A stretch of 64,000 nt of DNA from an uncultured Clostridia bacterium (GCA_934141555.1 CAKPCK010000005.1:37594-101593), one strand, 5' to 3'; numbered from the stretch's first letter, positions 25,032 to 34,576 are shown. The notes: generated from the sequence alone by a model not told the origin. Made by a program: numbers and translations.

Positions 25032-25829
25032 TTATAATATTTGAAATTCTCCCATATTTCTAAACTTTTGATATCTTTCTTCTTTTATATCTTCTGGTTT
25101 CATTTTAGCATATTTTTTTATTGCTTTCAAAATTTCATTTTTCAGTATTTGACTAACAACTTCACAAGCTTTATTTTCTTCAATTTCTGGTTCTTTTATT
25201 ATTTCATCAATTACATTCATTTCTTTTAAATCTTTAGCTGTTAATTTCATTTTTTCTGCAGCTTCCTTCGTTCTTGAAGAATCTTTCCATAATATACTTG
25301 CATATCCTTCTGGTGAAAGAATTGAATATATAGCATTTTCAAGCATTAATACTTTATTTCCAAGTCCAAGTGCTAATGCACCTCCACTTGATCCTTCTCC
25401 TATAACAATACTAATCGTAGGAACTGTTAAACTTGCCATTTCTAACATTGAACTTGCAATTGCTTCACCTTGTCCTCTTTCTTCTGCTCCAATTCCTGGA
25501 TATGCCCCTTTTGTATCTATAAAAGTAATTACAGGTCTATGAAATTTTTCTGCTTGTTTCATAAATCTTATTCCTTTTCTATAACTTTCTGGATTTGGCA
25601 TTCCAAAATTCCTTTCAATATTTTCTTTTGTTGTTCTTCCTTTTTGTTCTGCTATAATTGTAAAATTTTGATTACCAATTCTTGCAAGTCCACAAACTAT
25701 TGCCTTATCATCTTTAAATTGTCTATCTCCATGTAATTCAATAAATTCATCAAATATTTTTTCTATATAATCTAATGATGTCTTTCTTTTAGGATTTCTT
25801 GCAATTTCTACTTTTTCATAAGCATCCAT
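25032..25829 (-). CDS. accA: Acetyl-CoA carboxylase carboxyltransferase subunit alpha
   Basis: 265 residues with the AccA signatures: LDYIEKIFDEFIELHGDR, AEQKGRTTKENIERNFGMPNPESYRK, FIDTKGAYPGIGAEERGQGEAIA, and IGEGSSGGALALGLGNKVLMLENA, then SPEGYASILWKDS. The usual N-terminal helical segment is shorter than in E. coli. With AccD it forms the carboxyltransferase that moves CO2 from biotin to acetyl-CoA. Confidence 0.96.
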   Translation of the reverse strand: MDAYEKVEIARNPKRKTSLDYIEKIFDEFIELHGDRQFKDDKAIVCGLARIGNQNFTIIAEQKGRTTKENIERNFGMPNPESYRKGIRFMKQAEKFHRPVITFIDTKGAYPGIGAEERGQGEAIASSMLEMASLTVPTISIVIGEGSSGGALALGLGNKVLMLENAIYSILSPEGYASILWKDSSRTKEAAEKMKLTAKDLKEMNVIDEIIKEPEIEENKACEVVSQILKNEILKAIKKYAKMKPEDIKEERYQKFRNMGEFQIL

Positions 25830-25857
25830 ATTTATTTCATTCCTTTCTAATGTCTAT

Positions 25858-26694
25858 CTACTTATTTAATTGTATCAGTTTTGATAATATATTTTTCAAA
25901 TCTTTTCTTTCAACAATTTTATCTATAAATCCATGTTCTAATAAAAATTCTGCTGTTTGAAATCCTTCTGGCAATTTCTCTCCAATAGTTTGTTCAATAA
26001 CTCTTTGACCAGCAAATCCTATCATTGCACCTGGTTCTGCTAAAATTATATCTGCTATACTTGCAAAAGATGCTGTTACACCTCCATAAGTTGGATCTGT
26101 TAAAACAGATATATATAATAATCCTGCTTCATTTAATTTAGATATAGCTGATGTTGTTTTTGCCATTTGCATTAATGACATTATTCCTTCTTGCATTCTT
26201 GCACCACCAGAAACGCAAAATATTATTATTGGAAGTTTTAATTCTATTGCTTTTTCTATTGAATATGTAATCTTTTCACCAACAACTACTCCCATACTTC
26301 CCATCAAAAATCCACTATCCATTACACATATTACAACATCTTCGCCATTTATTTTTCCTTGTCCTGCACTTACTGCTTCCTGCAATCCTGTTTTTTCTCT
26401 TAAAGCTTTTATCTTTTTAGTGTAATCTTCTAAATTTAATGGATTTGTTGTATCTATATTCAAGTCAAATTTTTGATATGTTCCTTCATCAATTATACTT
26501 TCAAGCCTTCTATTTATATGCATTCTAAAATATCCACCACAATTAGGACAAATATTCATATTTTCTCTGATTGTTTCTTTATAAATTATTTCTTTACATT
26601 TATCACATTTTACCCATTTTCCAACAGGTATATCAACTTTGTTTTCTTTTCTTTTGGCAGTAGGTTCTCTTTTTTTTATTTTGTCTACTATCAT
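25858..26694 (-). CDS. accD: Acetyl-CoA carboxylase carboxyltransferase subunit beta
   Basis: 278 residues. An N-terminal four-Cys zinc finger ([12 protein letters not shown] and [12 protein letters not shown]) precedes the crotonase-like core with [38 protein letters not shown] and [16 protein letters not shown]. It lies between accC and accA in the same operon. Confidence 0.96.
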   Translation of the reverse strand: MIVDKIKKREPTAKRKENKVDIPVGKWVKCDKCKEIIYKETIRENMNICPNCGGYFRMHINRRLESIIDEGTYQKFDLNIDTTNPLNLEDYTKKIKALREKTGLQEAVSAGQGKINGEDVVICVMDSGFLMGSMGVVVGEKITYSIEKAIELKLPIIIFCVSGGARMQEGIMSLMQMAKTTSAISKLNEAGLLYISVLTDPTYGGVTASFASIADIILAEPGAMIGFAGQRVIEQTIGEKLPEGFQTAEFLLEHGFIDKIVERKDLKNILSKLIQLNK

Positions 26695-26715
26695 ATTTAA
26701 CCTCTTTCAATAAAA

Positions 26716-28059
26716 TTATTTCTTTAAAATCTCTTTTTCAATAAAAGAAGTATCAAAATTTCCTCTAATAAAGTTTGGATTTTTAATTATTTTAAATAAA
26801 AAGTCTATATTTGTATCAACACCTTCAATCACAGTTTCTTCTAAAGCTCTTTTCATTTTACTAATTGCTTCATTTCTACTATCTCCATGTGTTATTATTT
26901 TTGCTATCATTGAATCATAAGTTGGTGGAATTGTATATCCTTCATATATTGCTGTATCTATCCTTACACCATTACCTCCTGGTAAGTTTAATCCTGTAAT
27001 TGTTCCTGGACATGGCATAAAATTCTTACTAGGATTTTCTGCATTTATTCTACATTCCATACTATATCCTCTAAATTCAACATCTTTTTGTTTTAATTTT
27101 AATGTTTCACCTGCTGCTATTTTTATTTGTTCTTTTACTATGTCTATACCTGTTCTTTCTTCTGTTATTGGATGTTCTACTTGAATTCTAGTATTCATTT
27201 CCATAAAATAAAAGTTTTTATCACTATCTACTAAAAATTCTATTGTTCCACAGCTTGTATATCCTGCAACTTTAGCTGCTTTTACTGCCGCTTCCCCCAT
27301 TTTATTTCTTAATTTATCATCTATTGCTGTTGATGGTGTTTCTTCTAATACTTTTTGATTTCTTCTTTGAATTGAACAATCTCTTTCTCCTAAATGTATT
27401 ACATTTCCATGTTCATCTGCCAATATTTGGATTTCTACATGACGAGGATTTTTTATGAATTTTTCCATATATATTTCATCATCATTAAAAGATATTTTTG
27501 CTTCTTGTTTTACTATATTATAATTTTTTTCTAGTTCTTCAGAATTATTTGCAATACGTATTCCTTTTCCTCCACCACCAGCTGCTGCTTTTAACATAAC
27601 AGGATAACCTATTTTTTCAGCTGTTTTTATTGCATCTGTAAGTCCTGTAACACTTCCTTTTGAACCTGGTATTACTGGAACACCTGCAGATTCCATTAAT
27701 TTTTTGGCATTTGATTTATTTCCTAATAATTCTATTACTTGATATTTAGGTCCTATGAATTTTATATTTGATTCTTCACATATTTTTGCAAATTGACTGT
27801 TTTCTGATAAAAATCCAAAACCTGGATGTATTCCATCTGCCCCTGTAATATGTGCTGCCTCTATTATGTTTTTGAAATTCAAATAACTTTTATTTGAGCT
27901 TGCTGGGCCTATACAAATTGCTTCATCTGCAAGTTTTGTATGCATTGCATCTTTATCTATTTCTGAATATACTGCTACTGTTTTTATATTCATTTCTTTA
28001 CATGCTCTTATTATTCTGACTGCTATTTCTCCTCTATTTGCAATTAATATCTTGTTCAT
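26716..28059 (-). CDS. accC: Acetyl-CoA carboxylase biotin carboxylase subunit
   Basis: 447 residues, ATP-grasp enzyme that carboxylates biotin. Visible are ANRGEIAVRIIRACKEM, HPGFGFLSENSQFA, the Gly-rich ATP loop KAAAGGGGKGIRIA, GERDCSIQRRNQKVLEE, and the catalytic MEMNTRIQVEHPITE, followed by GYSMECRINAENP. All are as expected. Confidence 0.97.
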   Translation of the reverse strand: MNKILIANRGEIAVRIIRACKEMNIKTVAVYSEIDKDAMHTKLADEAICIGPASSNKSYLNFKNIIEAAHITGADGIHPGFGFLSENSQFAKICEESNIKFIGPKYQVIELLGNKSNAKKLMESAGVPVIPGSKGSVTGLTDAIKTAEKIGYPVMLKAAAGGGGKGIRIANNSEELEKNYNIVKQEAKISFNDDEIYMEKFIKNPRHVEIQILADEHGNVIHLGERDCSIQRRNQKVLEETPSTAIDDKLRNKMGEAAVKAAKVAGYTSCGTIEFLVDSDKNFYFMEMNTRIQVEHPITEERTGIDIVKEQIKIAAGETLKLKQKDVEFRGYSMECRINAENPSKNFMPCPGTITGLNLPGGNGVRIDTAIYEGYTIPPTYDSMIAKIITHGDSRNEAISKMKRALEETVIEGVDTNIDFLFKIIKNPNFIRGNFDTSFIEKEILKK

Positions 28060-28113
28060 TTATATTCCCATCCTTTTCTCTATTGTTTCAAGTTCACACA
28101 TATTAACATTTTT

Positions 28114-28545
28114 TTATTTGTTATCAACTACTGCAAATGTTAATTCACCTTTTGCTACAATTTTACCATCAACTGTGGCTATTGCTTCTCCAATTCCAAT
28201 TGGACCTTTTCTTTTTATAATTTTTACTTCTAATTTTAACTTATCTCCTGGAACAACCATTTTTTTGAATTTCATTTTGTCTATTCCACCAAATAAAGCA
28301 TTTTTTCCTTTATTTTCATCCATACTTAATATTGCAATTGCTCCTGCTTGTGCTAGACTTTCTGTTATTAATACACCTGGCATTATTGGATTTCCAGGAA
28401 AATGTCCTTTAAAATACCATTCTTCTGCATTTACATATTTATATGCTACTGCACTTTCTCCTGGTATATATTCTTCTACCTCATCTATCATTAAAAATGG
28501 TTCTCTTTGTGGTATTATTTCTTTTATTTGCTCTTTATTTAACAT
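28114..28545 (-). CDS. fabZ: 3-hydroxyacyl-[acyl-carrier-protein] dehydratase FabZ
   Basis: 143 residues, hot-dog fold. IPQREPFLMIDEVEEYIPGE and the catalytic helix HFPGNPIMPGVLITESLAQA (His and Glu) identify FabZ, which dehydrates 3-hydroxyacyl-ACP. It lies between accB and accC. Confidence 0.96.
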   Translation of the reverse strand: MLNKEQIKEIIPQREPFLMIDEVEEYIPGESAVAYKYVNAEEWYFKGHFPGNPIMPGVLITESLAQAGAIAILSMDENKGKNALFGGIDKMKFKKMVVPGDKLKLEVKIIKRKGPIGIGEAIATVDGKIVAKGELTFAVVDNK

Positions 28546-28562
28546 CTTTATTTTCCTTCCTT

Positions 28563-29000
28563 TTATTTTATCTTAAATAATGGCTTTCCATATTCGACCA
28601 TCTCTCCATCTTTAACAAGTATTTCTGCAATTTCACCATCAAATTCACATTCTATTTCATTCATCAATTTCATTGCTTCTATAATACATAAAATATCACC
28701 TTTTTTTACTTTTTTTCCAATCTCTACATAAGGATTTGAATTAGGATCTGGTTTTAAATAAAATGTTCCAACCATTGGTGATTTTACAATTTTACAATTA
28801 TCTCCTTGTGTTTCTGTTTCTACAATTTCATTTACTTCTTTTTTCTCAATATGTTGTATGTTTTTTTCTTGTATTTTTTCAACTACTTTTACTTCTTTTT
28901 TCATTCCAATTTTAGTTCCATCTGGAAAATCTATTGAAATCTCTGTTAATTTAGAATTCCCCATGTCATCAATTAATTTTTTTATATCTTCATAATTCAT
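28563..29000 (-). CDS. accB: Biotin carboxyl carrier protein of acetyl-CoA carboxylase
   Basis: 145 residues. An N-terminal helical region (MNYEDIKKLIDDMGNSKLTE), a variable Lys/Glu linker, and the C-terminal biotinyl domain with KSPMVGTFYLKPDPNSNPYV, KKGDILCIIEAMKLMNEIEC (biotinylated Lys in EAMKLMN) and GKPLFKIK. The start at 29000 follows AGAAAGGA; the in-frame TTG at 29024 is unlikely. birA, which attaches the biotin, is in the same operon. Confidence 0.95.
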   Translation of the reverse strand: MNYEDIKKLIDDMGNSKLTEISIDFPDGTKIGMKKEVKVVEKIQEKNIQHIEKKEVNEIVETETQGDNCKIVKSPMVGTFYLKPDPNSNPYVEIGKKVKKGDILCIIEAMKLMNEIECEFDGEIAEILVKDGEMVEYGKPLFKIK

Positions 29001-29026
29001 TTTTTTATTCCTTTCTGTCAGCAATA

Positions 29027-30262
29027 TTACTCATATTTTTTTAAAATAATACTTGCATTATGTCCTCCAAATCCTAAAGAGTTTGACATTGCAATATTTA
29101 TTTTTTCATTTCTTACTTCATTTGGAACTATATCTAAATCACATTCTTCATCTTTTTCTTTATAATTAATAGTTGGTGGAACTTTTCCTTGTTCAATTGC
29201 TTTTGTACAGAAAATTGCTTCTACTCCACCTGCAGCTCCTAATAAATGACCTGTATTTCCTTTTGTTGAACTTATCATTACTTTTGAGCTATATTCTCCT
29301 AATGCTTTTTTTATTGCAATTGTTTCGCAAGAATCATTTAAATGTGTTGAAGTTCCATGTGCATTTATATAATTTATATCTTCTGGTTTTATTTTTGCAT
29401 CTTCTATTGCTCTTGTCATAGCTCTTGCTGCACCTTCTCCATCAGGAGCTGGTGATGTTATATGATAAGCATCTGATGTTGCACCATATCCAATTATTTC
29501 AGCATATATTTTTGCACCTCTTTTTTGTGCATGTTCTAGTTCTTCTAAAACTAAAACACCTGCACCTTCTCCCATTACAAATCCACTTCTTTCTTTATCA
29601 AATGGAATACTTGCTCTTGTTATATCTGTTGCACTTGATAATGCTTTCATATTTTCAAATCCTGCAATTCCAATTTCACATATTGATGCTTCTGAACCAC
29701 CTGCTACTATTACATCTTCTGAACCATATTTTATTGTTTTATATGCTTCTCCTATTGCATGTGTTGATGATGCACAAGCTGAAAGTATTGAAATTGATTC
29801 CCCTTTTGCACCTAATTCAATTGCAACATTTCCTGCTGGCATATTTGCAATTGACATTGGAATAAACATTGGTGAAATTCTATTATGTCCTTTTGTACAA
29901 TTTATTGTACATTGTTCTTGGATTGTACTTAGCCCTGCAATTCCTGAACTTACAAATACTCCTACTCTTTCAAAATCTGTATTTTCTTTTGTAATTCCAC
30001 TATCTTTAAAAGCCTCTCTTGAAGCTATAATTGCAAATTGTGAACTTCTGTCTAATCTTTTTGATTGTTTCAAATCAAAATATTCTTGTGATTCATAATT
30101 TTTAACTTCTGCATCTACTTTTGTTTTAAATGTAGAATTATCAAATAAAGAAATATTATCAATTCCACATTTTTTATTTAATATACTATTCCATGATTCA
30201 TTTACATCTTTTCCTATTGGAGTTATTGCTCCAAGTCCTGTAATTACTACTCTTCTTTCCAT
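29027..30262 (-). CDS. fabF: 3-oxoacyl-[acyl-carrier-protein] synthase II
   Basis: 411 residues. The Cys-His-His triad is visible: SILSACASSTHAIGEA, NYINAHGTSTHLNDSCET and STKGNTGHLLGAAGGVEA, and VVITGLGAITPIGKDV starts the protein. It carries out the elongating condensation with malonyl-ACP. No FabH is encoded nearby, so initiation must rely on a gene elsewhere or on FabF itself. Confidence 0.97.
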   Translation of the reverse strand: MERRVVITGLGAITPIGKDVNESWNSILNKKCGIDNISLFDNSTFKTKVDAEVKNYESQEYFDLKQSKRLDRSSQFAIIASREAFKDSGITKENTDFERVGVFVSSGIAGLSTIQEQCTINCTKGHNRISPMFIPMSIANMPAGNVAIELGAKGESISILSACASSTHAIGEAYKTIKYGSEDVIVAGGSEASICEIGIAGFENMKALSSATDITRASIPFDKERSGFVMGEGAGVLVLEELEHAQKRGAKIYAEIIGYGATSDAYHITSPAPDGEGAARAMTRAIEDAKIKPEDINYINAHGTSTHLNDSCETIAIKKALGEYSSKVMISSTKGNTGHLLGAAGGVEAIFCTKAIEQGKVPPTINYKEKDEECDLDIVPNEVRNEKINIAMSNSLGFGGHNASIILKKYE

Positions 30263-30294
30263 ATCTTTCTCTCCTATTTTTTTACTTATTCAAA

Positions 30295-31029
30295 TTACAT
30301 AAGCATACCACCATCAACATTAATAACTTGCCCAGTAATATAAGAACTATCATCAGAAGCTAAAAACTTAACAACATTAGCAACATCTTGAGCTGTTCCC
30401 ATTCTTTTCAAAGGAATATTTTTGGCAATTTCCTGTTTAACATCATCTTTTAAAACATCAGTCATATTTGTTTCAATAAAACCAGGCGCAACAGCATTTA
30501 CTAAAATATTTCTTGAAGCAATTTCTTTAGCCAAACTTTTTGTAAATCCAATAATTCCTGCTTTTGATGCAGAATAATTTGTTTGACCTGCATTACCTGA
30601 AATTCCAACAACAGATGAAATATTAATTATTCTTCCAGAACGAGCTTTCATCATATATGGCACTACATTTTTTGTAACATTAAATGTTCCAACTAAATTA
30701 GTATCTATTACTTGTTCAAAATCCTCTTTTTTCATTCTCATAAGTAACATATCTTTTGTAATTCCTGCATTATTTACTAATACATCTATTTGTCCAAATC
30801 TTTCTATTACTTGTTTTACAAAGTTTTCACATTCTTCAAAATTTGCAACATCACCTTTTACTGCTAGAACTTGAACTCCAATTTCTTCAATTTCTTTTTT
30901 AGTATTTTCTAGTTCTTCATTTTCTTTTCTATAATTTAATGCAATATTATAGCCTTGTTTTGCTAATGTTATTGCTATTTGTTTGCCTATTCCTCTTGTT
31001 GCACCTGTTATTAATGCATATTTCTCCAT
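30295..31029 (-). CDS. fabG: 3-oxoacyl-[acyl-carrier-protein] reductase FabG
   Basis: 244 residues, classical SDR: ALITGATRGIGKQIAITLAK, DVLVNNAGITKDMLLMRM, ISSVVGISGNAGQTNYSASK (Ser, Tyr-x3-Lys) and NAVAPGFIETNMTDVL. NADPH-dependent reduction of 3-oxoacyl-ACP. Separated from fabD by a 135-nt gap with a long palindrome. Confidence 0.97.
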   Translation of the reverse strand: MEKYALITGATRGIGKQIAITLAKQGYNIALNYRKENEELENTKKEIEEIGVQVLAVKGDVANFEECENFVKQVIERFGQIDVLVNNAGITKDMLLMRMKKEDFEQVIDTNLVGTFNVTKNVVPYMMKARSGRIINISSVVGISGNAGQTNYSASKAGIIGFTKSLAKEIASRNILVNAVAPGFIETNMTDVLKDDVKQEIAKNIPLKRMGTAQDVANVVKFLASDDSSYITGQVINVDGGMLM

Positions 31030-31082
31030 TTTCTTCCACCTTTCTCTTATATAGTTGGAAAAGAATTAAATTTTAGCAAGGC

Positions 31083-31145
31083 AAATTTCATTTAAAAAGC
31101 AAGGGCGCATACGAGTTGTATGTAACCGCGTTTTAAATGAAATTT
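31083..31145. repeat. Long palindrome in the fabD-fabG gap
   Basis: A 15-bp perfect outer stem (31083-31097 with 31131-31145) encloses a GC-rich inner part with a second hairpin, CATAC/GTATG (31108-31112 with 31118-31122, loop GAGTT). No coding frame is present in the gap, where acpP lies in many fab clusters. It may be a cruciform, an RNA structure or a small palindromic repeat. Confidence 0.6.
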
Positions 31146-31164
31146 AACACAGCAAAAATTGTAA

Positions 31165-32088
31165 TTATTTTTCAACGCTTTCCAATGTTTTCACATCTGT
31201 CACATTAAAAATCCTAATCTCTTTATCTGTTTTAATCTTTTTAGCAAATCCAGACAATGTCTTACCTGGCCCTATTTCAATAAAAGTATCAACACCAAGT
31301 TTAATCATATTTTCCAAACTCTTTGAAAATCTCACGGGACTTATTATATGTTTTGCTAAAATATCTTTCATATCATCATTTTCTGTATAAACTTCAGCAT
31401 CTATATTTTTAATAACTTTTGAATCTCCATTATTAAAATTAATTTTATCTAACTCTTTTTTTAATTCATCTGATGCCTTTTGTAATTTTATAGTATGAAA
31501 AGGACCTGATGTTTTTAATTCAATAACTCTTCTAGCACCATATTGTTTAGCTATAATTTCTGCTTCTTTTATTCCATCTTTATCCCCTGAAATTACAATT
31601 TGACCTGGGCAATTAAAATTTACTGGTACTGCAAATCCATTTTGAACTTTTGAACATACTTCTTCAACTTCATTTTCTCCCATTCCAAGTATAGCTGACA
31701 TTAGCCATTCACCATCTGGAACTAAATTTTGCATATATTCTCCACGTTTTTGAACTAGTTTTACTCCATCTTCAAAATTTAATATTCCGCTATATATCAG
31801 TGCAGAATATTCACCAAGACTTAAACCTGCTGATATTTCTGCTTTAACTCCATTTTTATTAAGTATTTCTAATATTGCTAAACTCATTGTTAAAATACAA
31901 AGTTGAGTATTTTTAGTTTGATTTAATTCTTCTTCAGGACCTTCAAATGATATCTTTTTCACATTTACTCCTGTCAAACTTTCTACTCTATCATATATAT
32001 TTCTAACTTCCTCATATTTCTCATATAAATCTTTTCCCATTCCAACATATTGTGAACCTTGACCTGGGAACAAAAATCCTATTTTCAT
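31165..32088 (-). CDS. fabD: Malonyl-CoA-[acyl-carrier-protein] transacylase
   Basis: 307 residues. FLFPGQGSQYVGMGKDLYEK at the N-terminus, the nucleophile elbow AGLSLGEYSALIYSG with the catalytic Ser, and the late catalytic SGPFHTIKLQ (His). The elbow is GLSLGE where E. coli has GHSLGE. It loads malonyl groups onto ACP. Confidence 0.95.
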   Translation of the reverse strand: MKIGFLFPGQGSQYVGMGKDLYEKYEEVRNIYDRVESLTGVNVKKISFEGPEEELNQTKNTQLCILTMSLAILEILNKNGVKAEISAGLSLGEYSALIYSGILNFEDGVKLVQKRGEYMQNLVPDGEWLMSAILGMGENEVEEVCSKVQNGFAVPVNFNCPGQIVISGDKDGIKEAEIIAKQYGARRVIELKTSGPFHTIKLQKASDELKKELDKINFNNGDSKVIKNIDAEVYTENDDMKDILAKHIISPVRFSKSLENMIKLGVDTFIEIGPGKTLSGFAKKIKTDKEIRIFNVTDVKTLESVEK

Positions 32089-32089
32089 A

Positions 32090-32653
32090 TTATTCTTCTA
32101 TCCTTTTCATTAATCTTTTTTCAAATATTTTGCAAAATTCATTTTCAATAAATAAATTATCAACATCTATGTTAAATTCTTTTTTAATTGATGTTGCAAT
32201 ATTTCTTATATCATCACTAAAATTCTTACTATTAGTATTTATGCCTATTCCTACAACTATATATTTTGTTTTCTGTCCAACAATTTTAGATTCTGTTAAT
32301 ATTCCACCAACTTTTTTTCCATTATAATAAATATCATTTGGTGCTTTTATTTGAAGATTTATTCCATATTTTTCTTCAAAAATTTGTATTAATATCTGTG
32401 CAATTTCTATTGTTATACCTTCAAGCTTTTGTGGATCACATTCTGTTTCAATATAAAATGAAAATGCAATATTATTTTCATTACCTGTATGCCAAACTCT
32501 ACCATGTGTTCCTTTTCCATTTGTTTGTCTATCTGCCATTATAATGGTTCCATTTTGTATTTTACATTTTTCTATTCTTCTATGTATTTCTGTTTGTGTA
32601 GAGTCAATTTCTTCATAATGTTCAAATACATTACCTAAAATTTGTGTTGTCAT
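32090..32653 (-). CDS. birA: Biotin-[acetyl-CoA-carboxylase] ligase, short form
   Basis: 187 residues, catalytic domain only: EEIDSTQTEIHRRIEKCK, IIMADRQTNGKGTHGRVWHT (the biotinyl-AMP loop), IKAPNDIYYNGKKVGGILTES and VVGIGINTNS. There is no N-terminal helix-turn-helix, and the C-terminal domain is short, so it is an enzyme and not a repressor. It overlaps the acyl-CoA ligase stop by 1 nt and sits with its substrate AccB in one operon. Confidence 0.93.
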   Translation of the reverse strand: MTTQILGNVFEHYEEIDSTQTEIHRRIEKCKIQNGTIIMADRQTNGKGTHGRVWHTGNENNIAFSFYIETECDPQKLEGITIEIAQILIQIFEEKYGINLQIKAPNDIYYNGKKVGGILTESKIVGQKTKYIVVGIGINTNSKNFSDDIRNIATSIKKEFNIDVDNLFIENEFCKIFEKRLMKRIEE

Positions 32654-34332
32654 TATAACTCCTTCATTATTTGTTCTAGATTTTTTTCTCTTTTAATTTT
32701 ATTTGTTGTAGTTTTTATTAATGGTTTATCCGAAATAATAATTCCTCTAATTGCTTTATAATGTGGCATTGTTTTATTTATTGATTTTATTTTTTCATTA
32801 AAATATTCATTTATCTCAGCTTCTGTTTTTCCTTCAAAACTTTCTTTGTTATAAACAATTTTTGCAAAAATCTTTATGTCATTTGGATCTTTTGAAATTG
32901 GCTTTCCAAAAATAAATGCTTCTTCTACACCATCTTCTTTATTAATTAATGTTTCCATCTCTTCTGGAAAAATATTTTTGCCATTTTTTAATACAATTAC
33001 ACTTTTCTTTCTTCCACAAATAAATATGTAACCATCTTCATCAATTCTCGCTAAATCACCAGTTTGAAACCAGCCATCTTTTAATACTTTTTCTGTTGCT
33101 TCTTTATTTTCATAATATTCAAGCATTATATTAGGTCCTTTTACTGCTAATTCTCCAATTCCATCTTTATTTATATCTAATAATTTTACTTCATCACTTG
33201 GAACACATTTTCCAATAGATCCTGTTTTATGATATTTTTTATTTCCTATTGCAACAACTGGTGATGTTTCTGTTAATCCATATCCTTGAACCATATTAAA
33301 TCCAAGCCTTCTAAATTTGTCTTCAATACTTGGCTCTAGACTTGCAGCACCACTTATAAATAGTTTTATATTTCCACCAAGTAAATCATGTATTTCTTTA
33401 AATACTTCTTTTTTCTTTTCCATACTTGAATCTTTATATTTTTCTTCATCTTTAAGTATTTGTTCAACTTTTCCTTGTTTTTCTAAGTGCTTTTTTATTA
33501 TTTTGAATAATCTTTCATATATTGCTGGAACAGATGCCATTACAGAAACTTTATATTCTGCTAAGTTTTCAGGAATATGTCTAATTCCATCACAAAATAC
33601 TGTTTCAGCTCCAACATATAGTGAAAATAAAAATCCAACTGTACATTCAAATACATGATGTAATGGTAAAAATGATAAAAACACATCTGATGAATTTACA
33701 TCTAATATTGATGATATATCCATTAAATTTGAACATATATTTTTATGTGAAAGTGCTACTGCTTTTGATATTGATGTTGTTCCAGATGTAAATAACATTA
33801 TACTCATTTTTTCATTATCAATTTTTGCATTTGTAAAACTTGTATCTCCAGATTTTACTAGTTGTATTCCTTCTGATATAAGTCTTTTTTGTGATATGAT
33901 TCCATCATTATCATTTTCTAAATCCATTGAAATGATATATTTTAATTTTGTCTTTTTTAATATTTCAACATATTTTTGTGAACATATTATTGCTTCTGCT
34001 TTTGATCTTTCAATTAAACTTTCTAATTCATTGTCTGGTAATGATTTGTCTAATGGTACTACTATTCCTGTTCCACAAACTATTGATAAATATGCTATTT
34101 CCCATTCATATCTATTCTCACCTATTACAGCTATTCTTTTATCTTTTAATCCCATATCTATTAATTTTGTTCCAAGTCCATCAACCATTTTCCTTACTTC
34201 ACTATGTGTAATTTCTTTATATCCATTTTCTTGTCTTATTTTATATGCTATTTTTTTACCATATTTTTCTCCTGATTTTTTTAACATATCTTTTAAATCT
34301 GTTATTTCTGTATATTTATATAATCTTTCCAT
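32653..34332 (-). CDS. Long-chain acyl-CoA/acyl-ACP synthetase, AMP-binding family
   Basis: 559 residues of the ANL adenylating superfamily: MLFTSGTTSISKAVALSHKN (P-loop), LPLHHVFECTVGFLFSL, VQGYGLTETSPVVAIGN, DGWFQTGDLARIDEDGYIFI and the C-terminal KNGKNIFPEEMETLI. It activates fatty acids with ATP. As first gene of the fatty-acid operon it probably feeds exogenous or recycled fatty acids into lipid synthesis. Whether it loads CoA or ACP cannot be told. A palindrome overlaps its -10 region. Confidence 0.9.
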   Translation of the reverse strand: MERLYKYTEITDLKDMLKKSGEKYGKKIAYKIRQENGYKEITHSEVRKMVDGLGTKLIDMGLKDKRIAVIGENRYEWEIAYLSIVCGTGIVVPLDKSLPDNELESLIERSKAEAIICSQKYVEILKKTKLKYIISMDLENDNDGIISQKRLISEGIQLVKSGDTSFTNAKIDNEKMSIMLFTSGTTSISKAVALSHKNICSNLMDISSILDVNSSDVFLSFLPLHHVFECTVGFLFSLYVGAETVFCDGIRHIPENLAEYKVSVMASVPAIYERLFKIIKKHLEKQGKVEQILKDEEKYKDSSMEKKKEVFKEIHDLLGGNIKLFISGAASLEPSIEDKFRRLGFNMVQGYGLTETSPVVAIGNKKYHKTGSIGKCVPSDEVKLLDINKDGIGELAVKGPNIMLEYYENKEATEKVLKDGWFQTGDLARIDEDGYIFICGRKKSVIVLKNGKNIFPEEMETLINKEDGVEEAFIFGKPISKDPNDIKIFAKIVYNKESFEGKTEAEINEYFNEKIKSINKTMPHYKAIRGIIISDKPLIKTTTNKIKREKNLEQIMKEL

Positions 34333-34413
34333 TCTTTTTCCTTATTTTATTAATTTTGTTTTGGTTTCGTTTGTAAACCTTATATATTTATACCATTTTT
34401 TTAAGACTTTTTG

Positions 34414-34433
34414 ATTATACTGGGAGGTCAGTA
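34414..34433 (-). promoter_or_regulatory. Operator-like palindrome overlapping the -10 of the fatty-acid operon
   Basis: TACTG (34418-34422), 6 nt, CAGTA (34429-34433) is an inverted repeat that overlaps a TATAAT at 34419-34414. No good -35 is seen at 17 nt, which suits a regulated promoter. No regulator gene (FapR, FabT or TetR type) is in the operon. Confidence 0.4.
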
Positions 34434-34465
34434 CAATTTGGTATTTTAAAACAATTTTCTTACCA

Positions 34466-34494
34466 TTGACATTTTTTTATAATTATGCTAATAT
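34466..34494 (+). promoter_or_regulatory. Promoter of the antisense (antitoxin) RNA
   Basis: TTGACA (34466-34471), 17-nt spacer, TAATAT (34489-34494). Transcription would start near 34501. Confidence 0.7.
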
Positions 34495-34514
34495 AATAAT
34501 AGCAATTGCAAAAC

Positions 34515-34534
34515 AAATCGTGCAATAATAACAC
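34515..34534 (+). repeat. Direct repeat copy a of the toxin-antitoxin locus
   Basis: AAATCGTGCAATAATAACAC; the second copy is at 34635-34656 with two extra A. Because the two RNAs are read in opposite directions, the copies make the RNAs complementary in trans. Confidence 0.75.
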
Positions 34535-34536
34535 AA

Positions 34537-34569
34537 AAAAGACTAAGAACCTCCAATTCTTAGTCTTTT
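34537..34569. terminator. Shared bidirectional terminator of the toxin-antitoxin locus
   Basis: A perfect 13-bp stem AAAAGACTAAGAA with its complement and a 7-nt loop CCTCCAA. T runs follow on both strands (TTTTCTTTTT on plus, TTTTTTG on minus). It is used by the two convergent transcripts. Confidence 0.85.
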
Positions 34570-34576
34570 CTTTTTG

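Larger units (their letters stand above)
34501..34575 (+). ncRNA. Candidate antitoxin RNA of a par/Fst-like type I system
   Basis: A roughly 75-nt RNA is predicted from the promoter at 34466 to a strong terminator (13-bp stem 34537-34549/34557-34569 and TTTTCTTTTT). It has no ORF. Its middle (34515-34534, AAATCGTGCAATAATAACAC) is the complement of the translation start region of the peptide mRNA (34656-34635), apart from a 2-nt deletion. Its terminator is fully antisense to the peptide mRNA terminator. The exposed loop CCTCC could also pair with the peptide's GGAGG. Size, position and pairing match RNA II of the Enterococcus pAD1 par locus. Confidence 0.6.
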
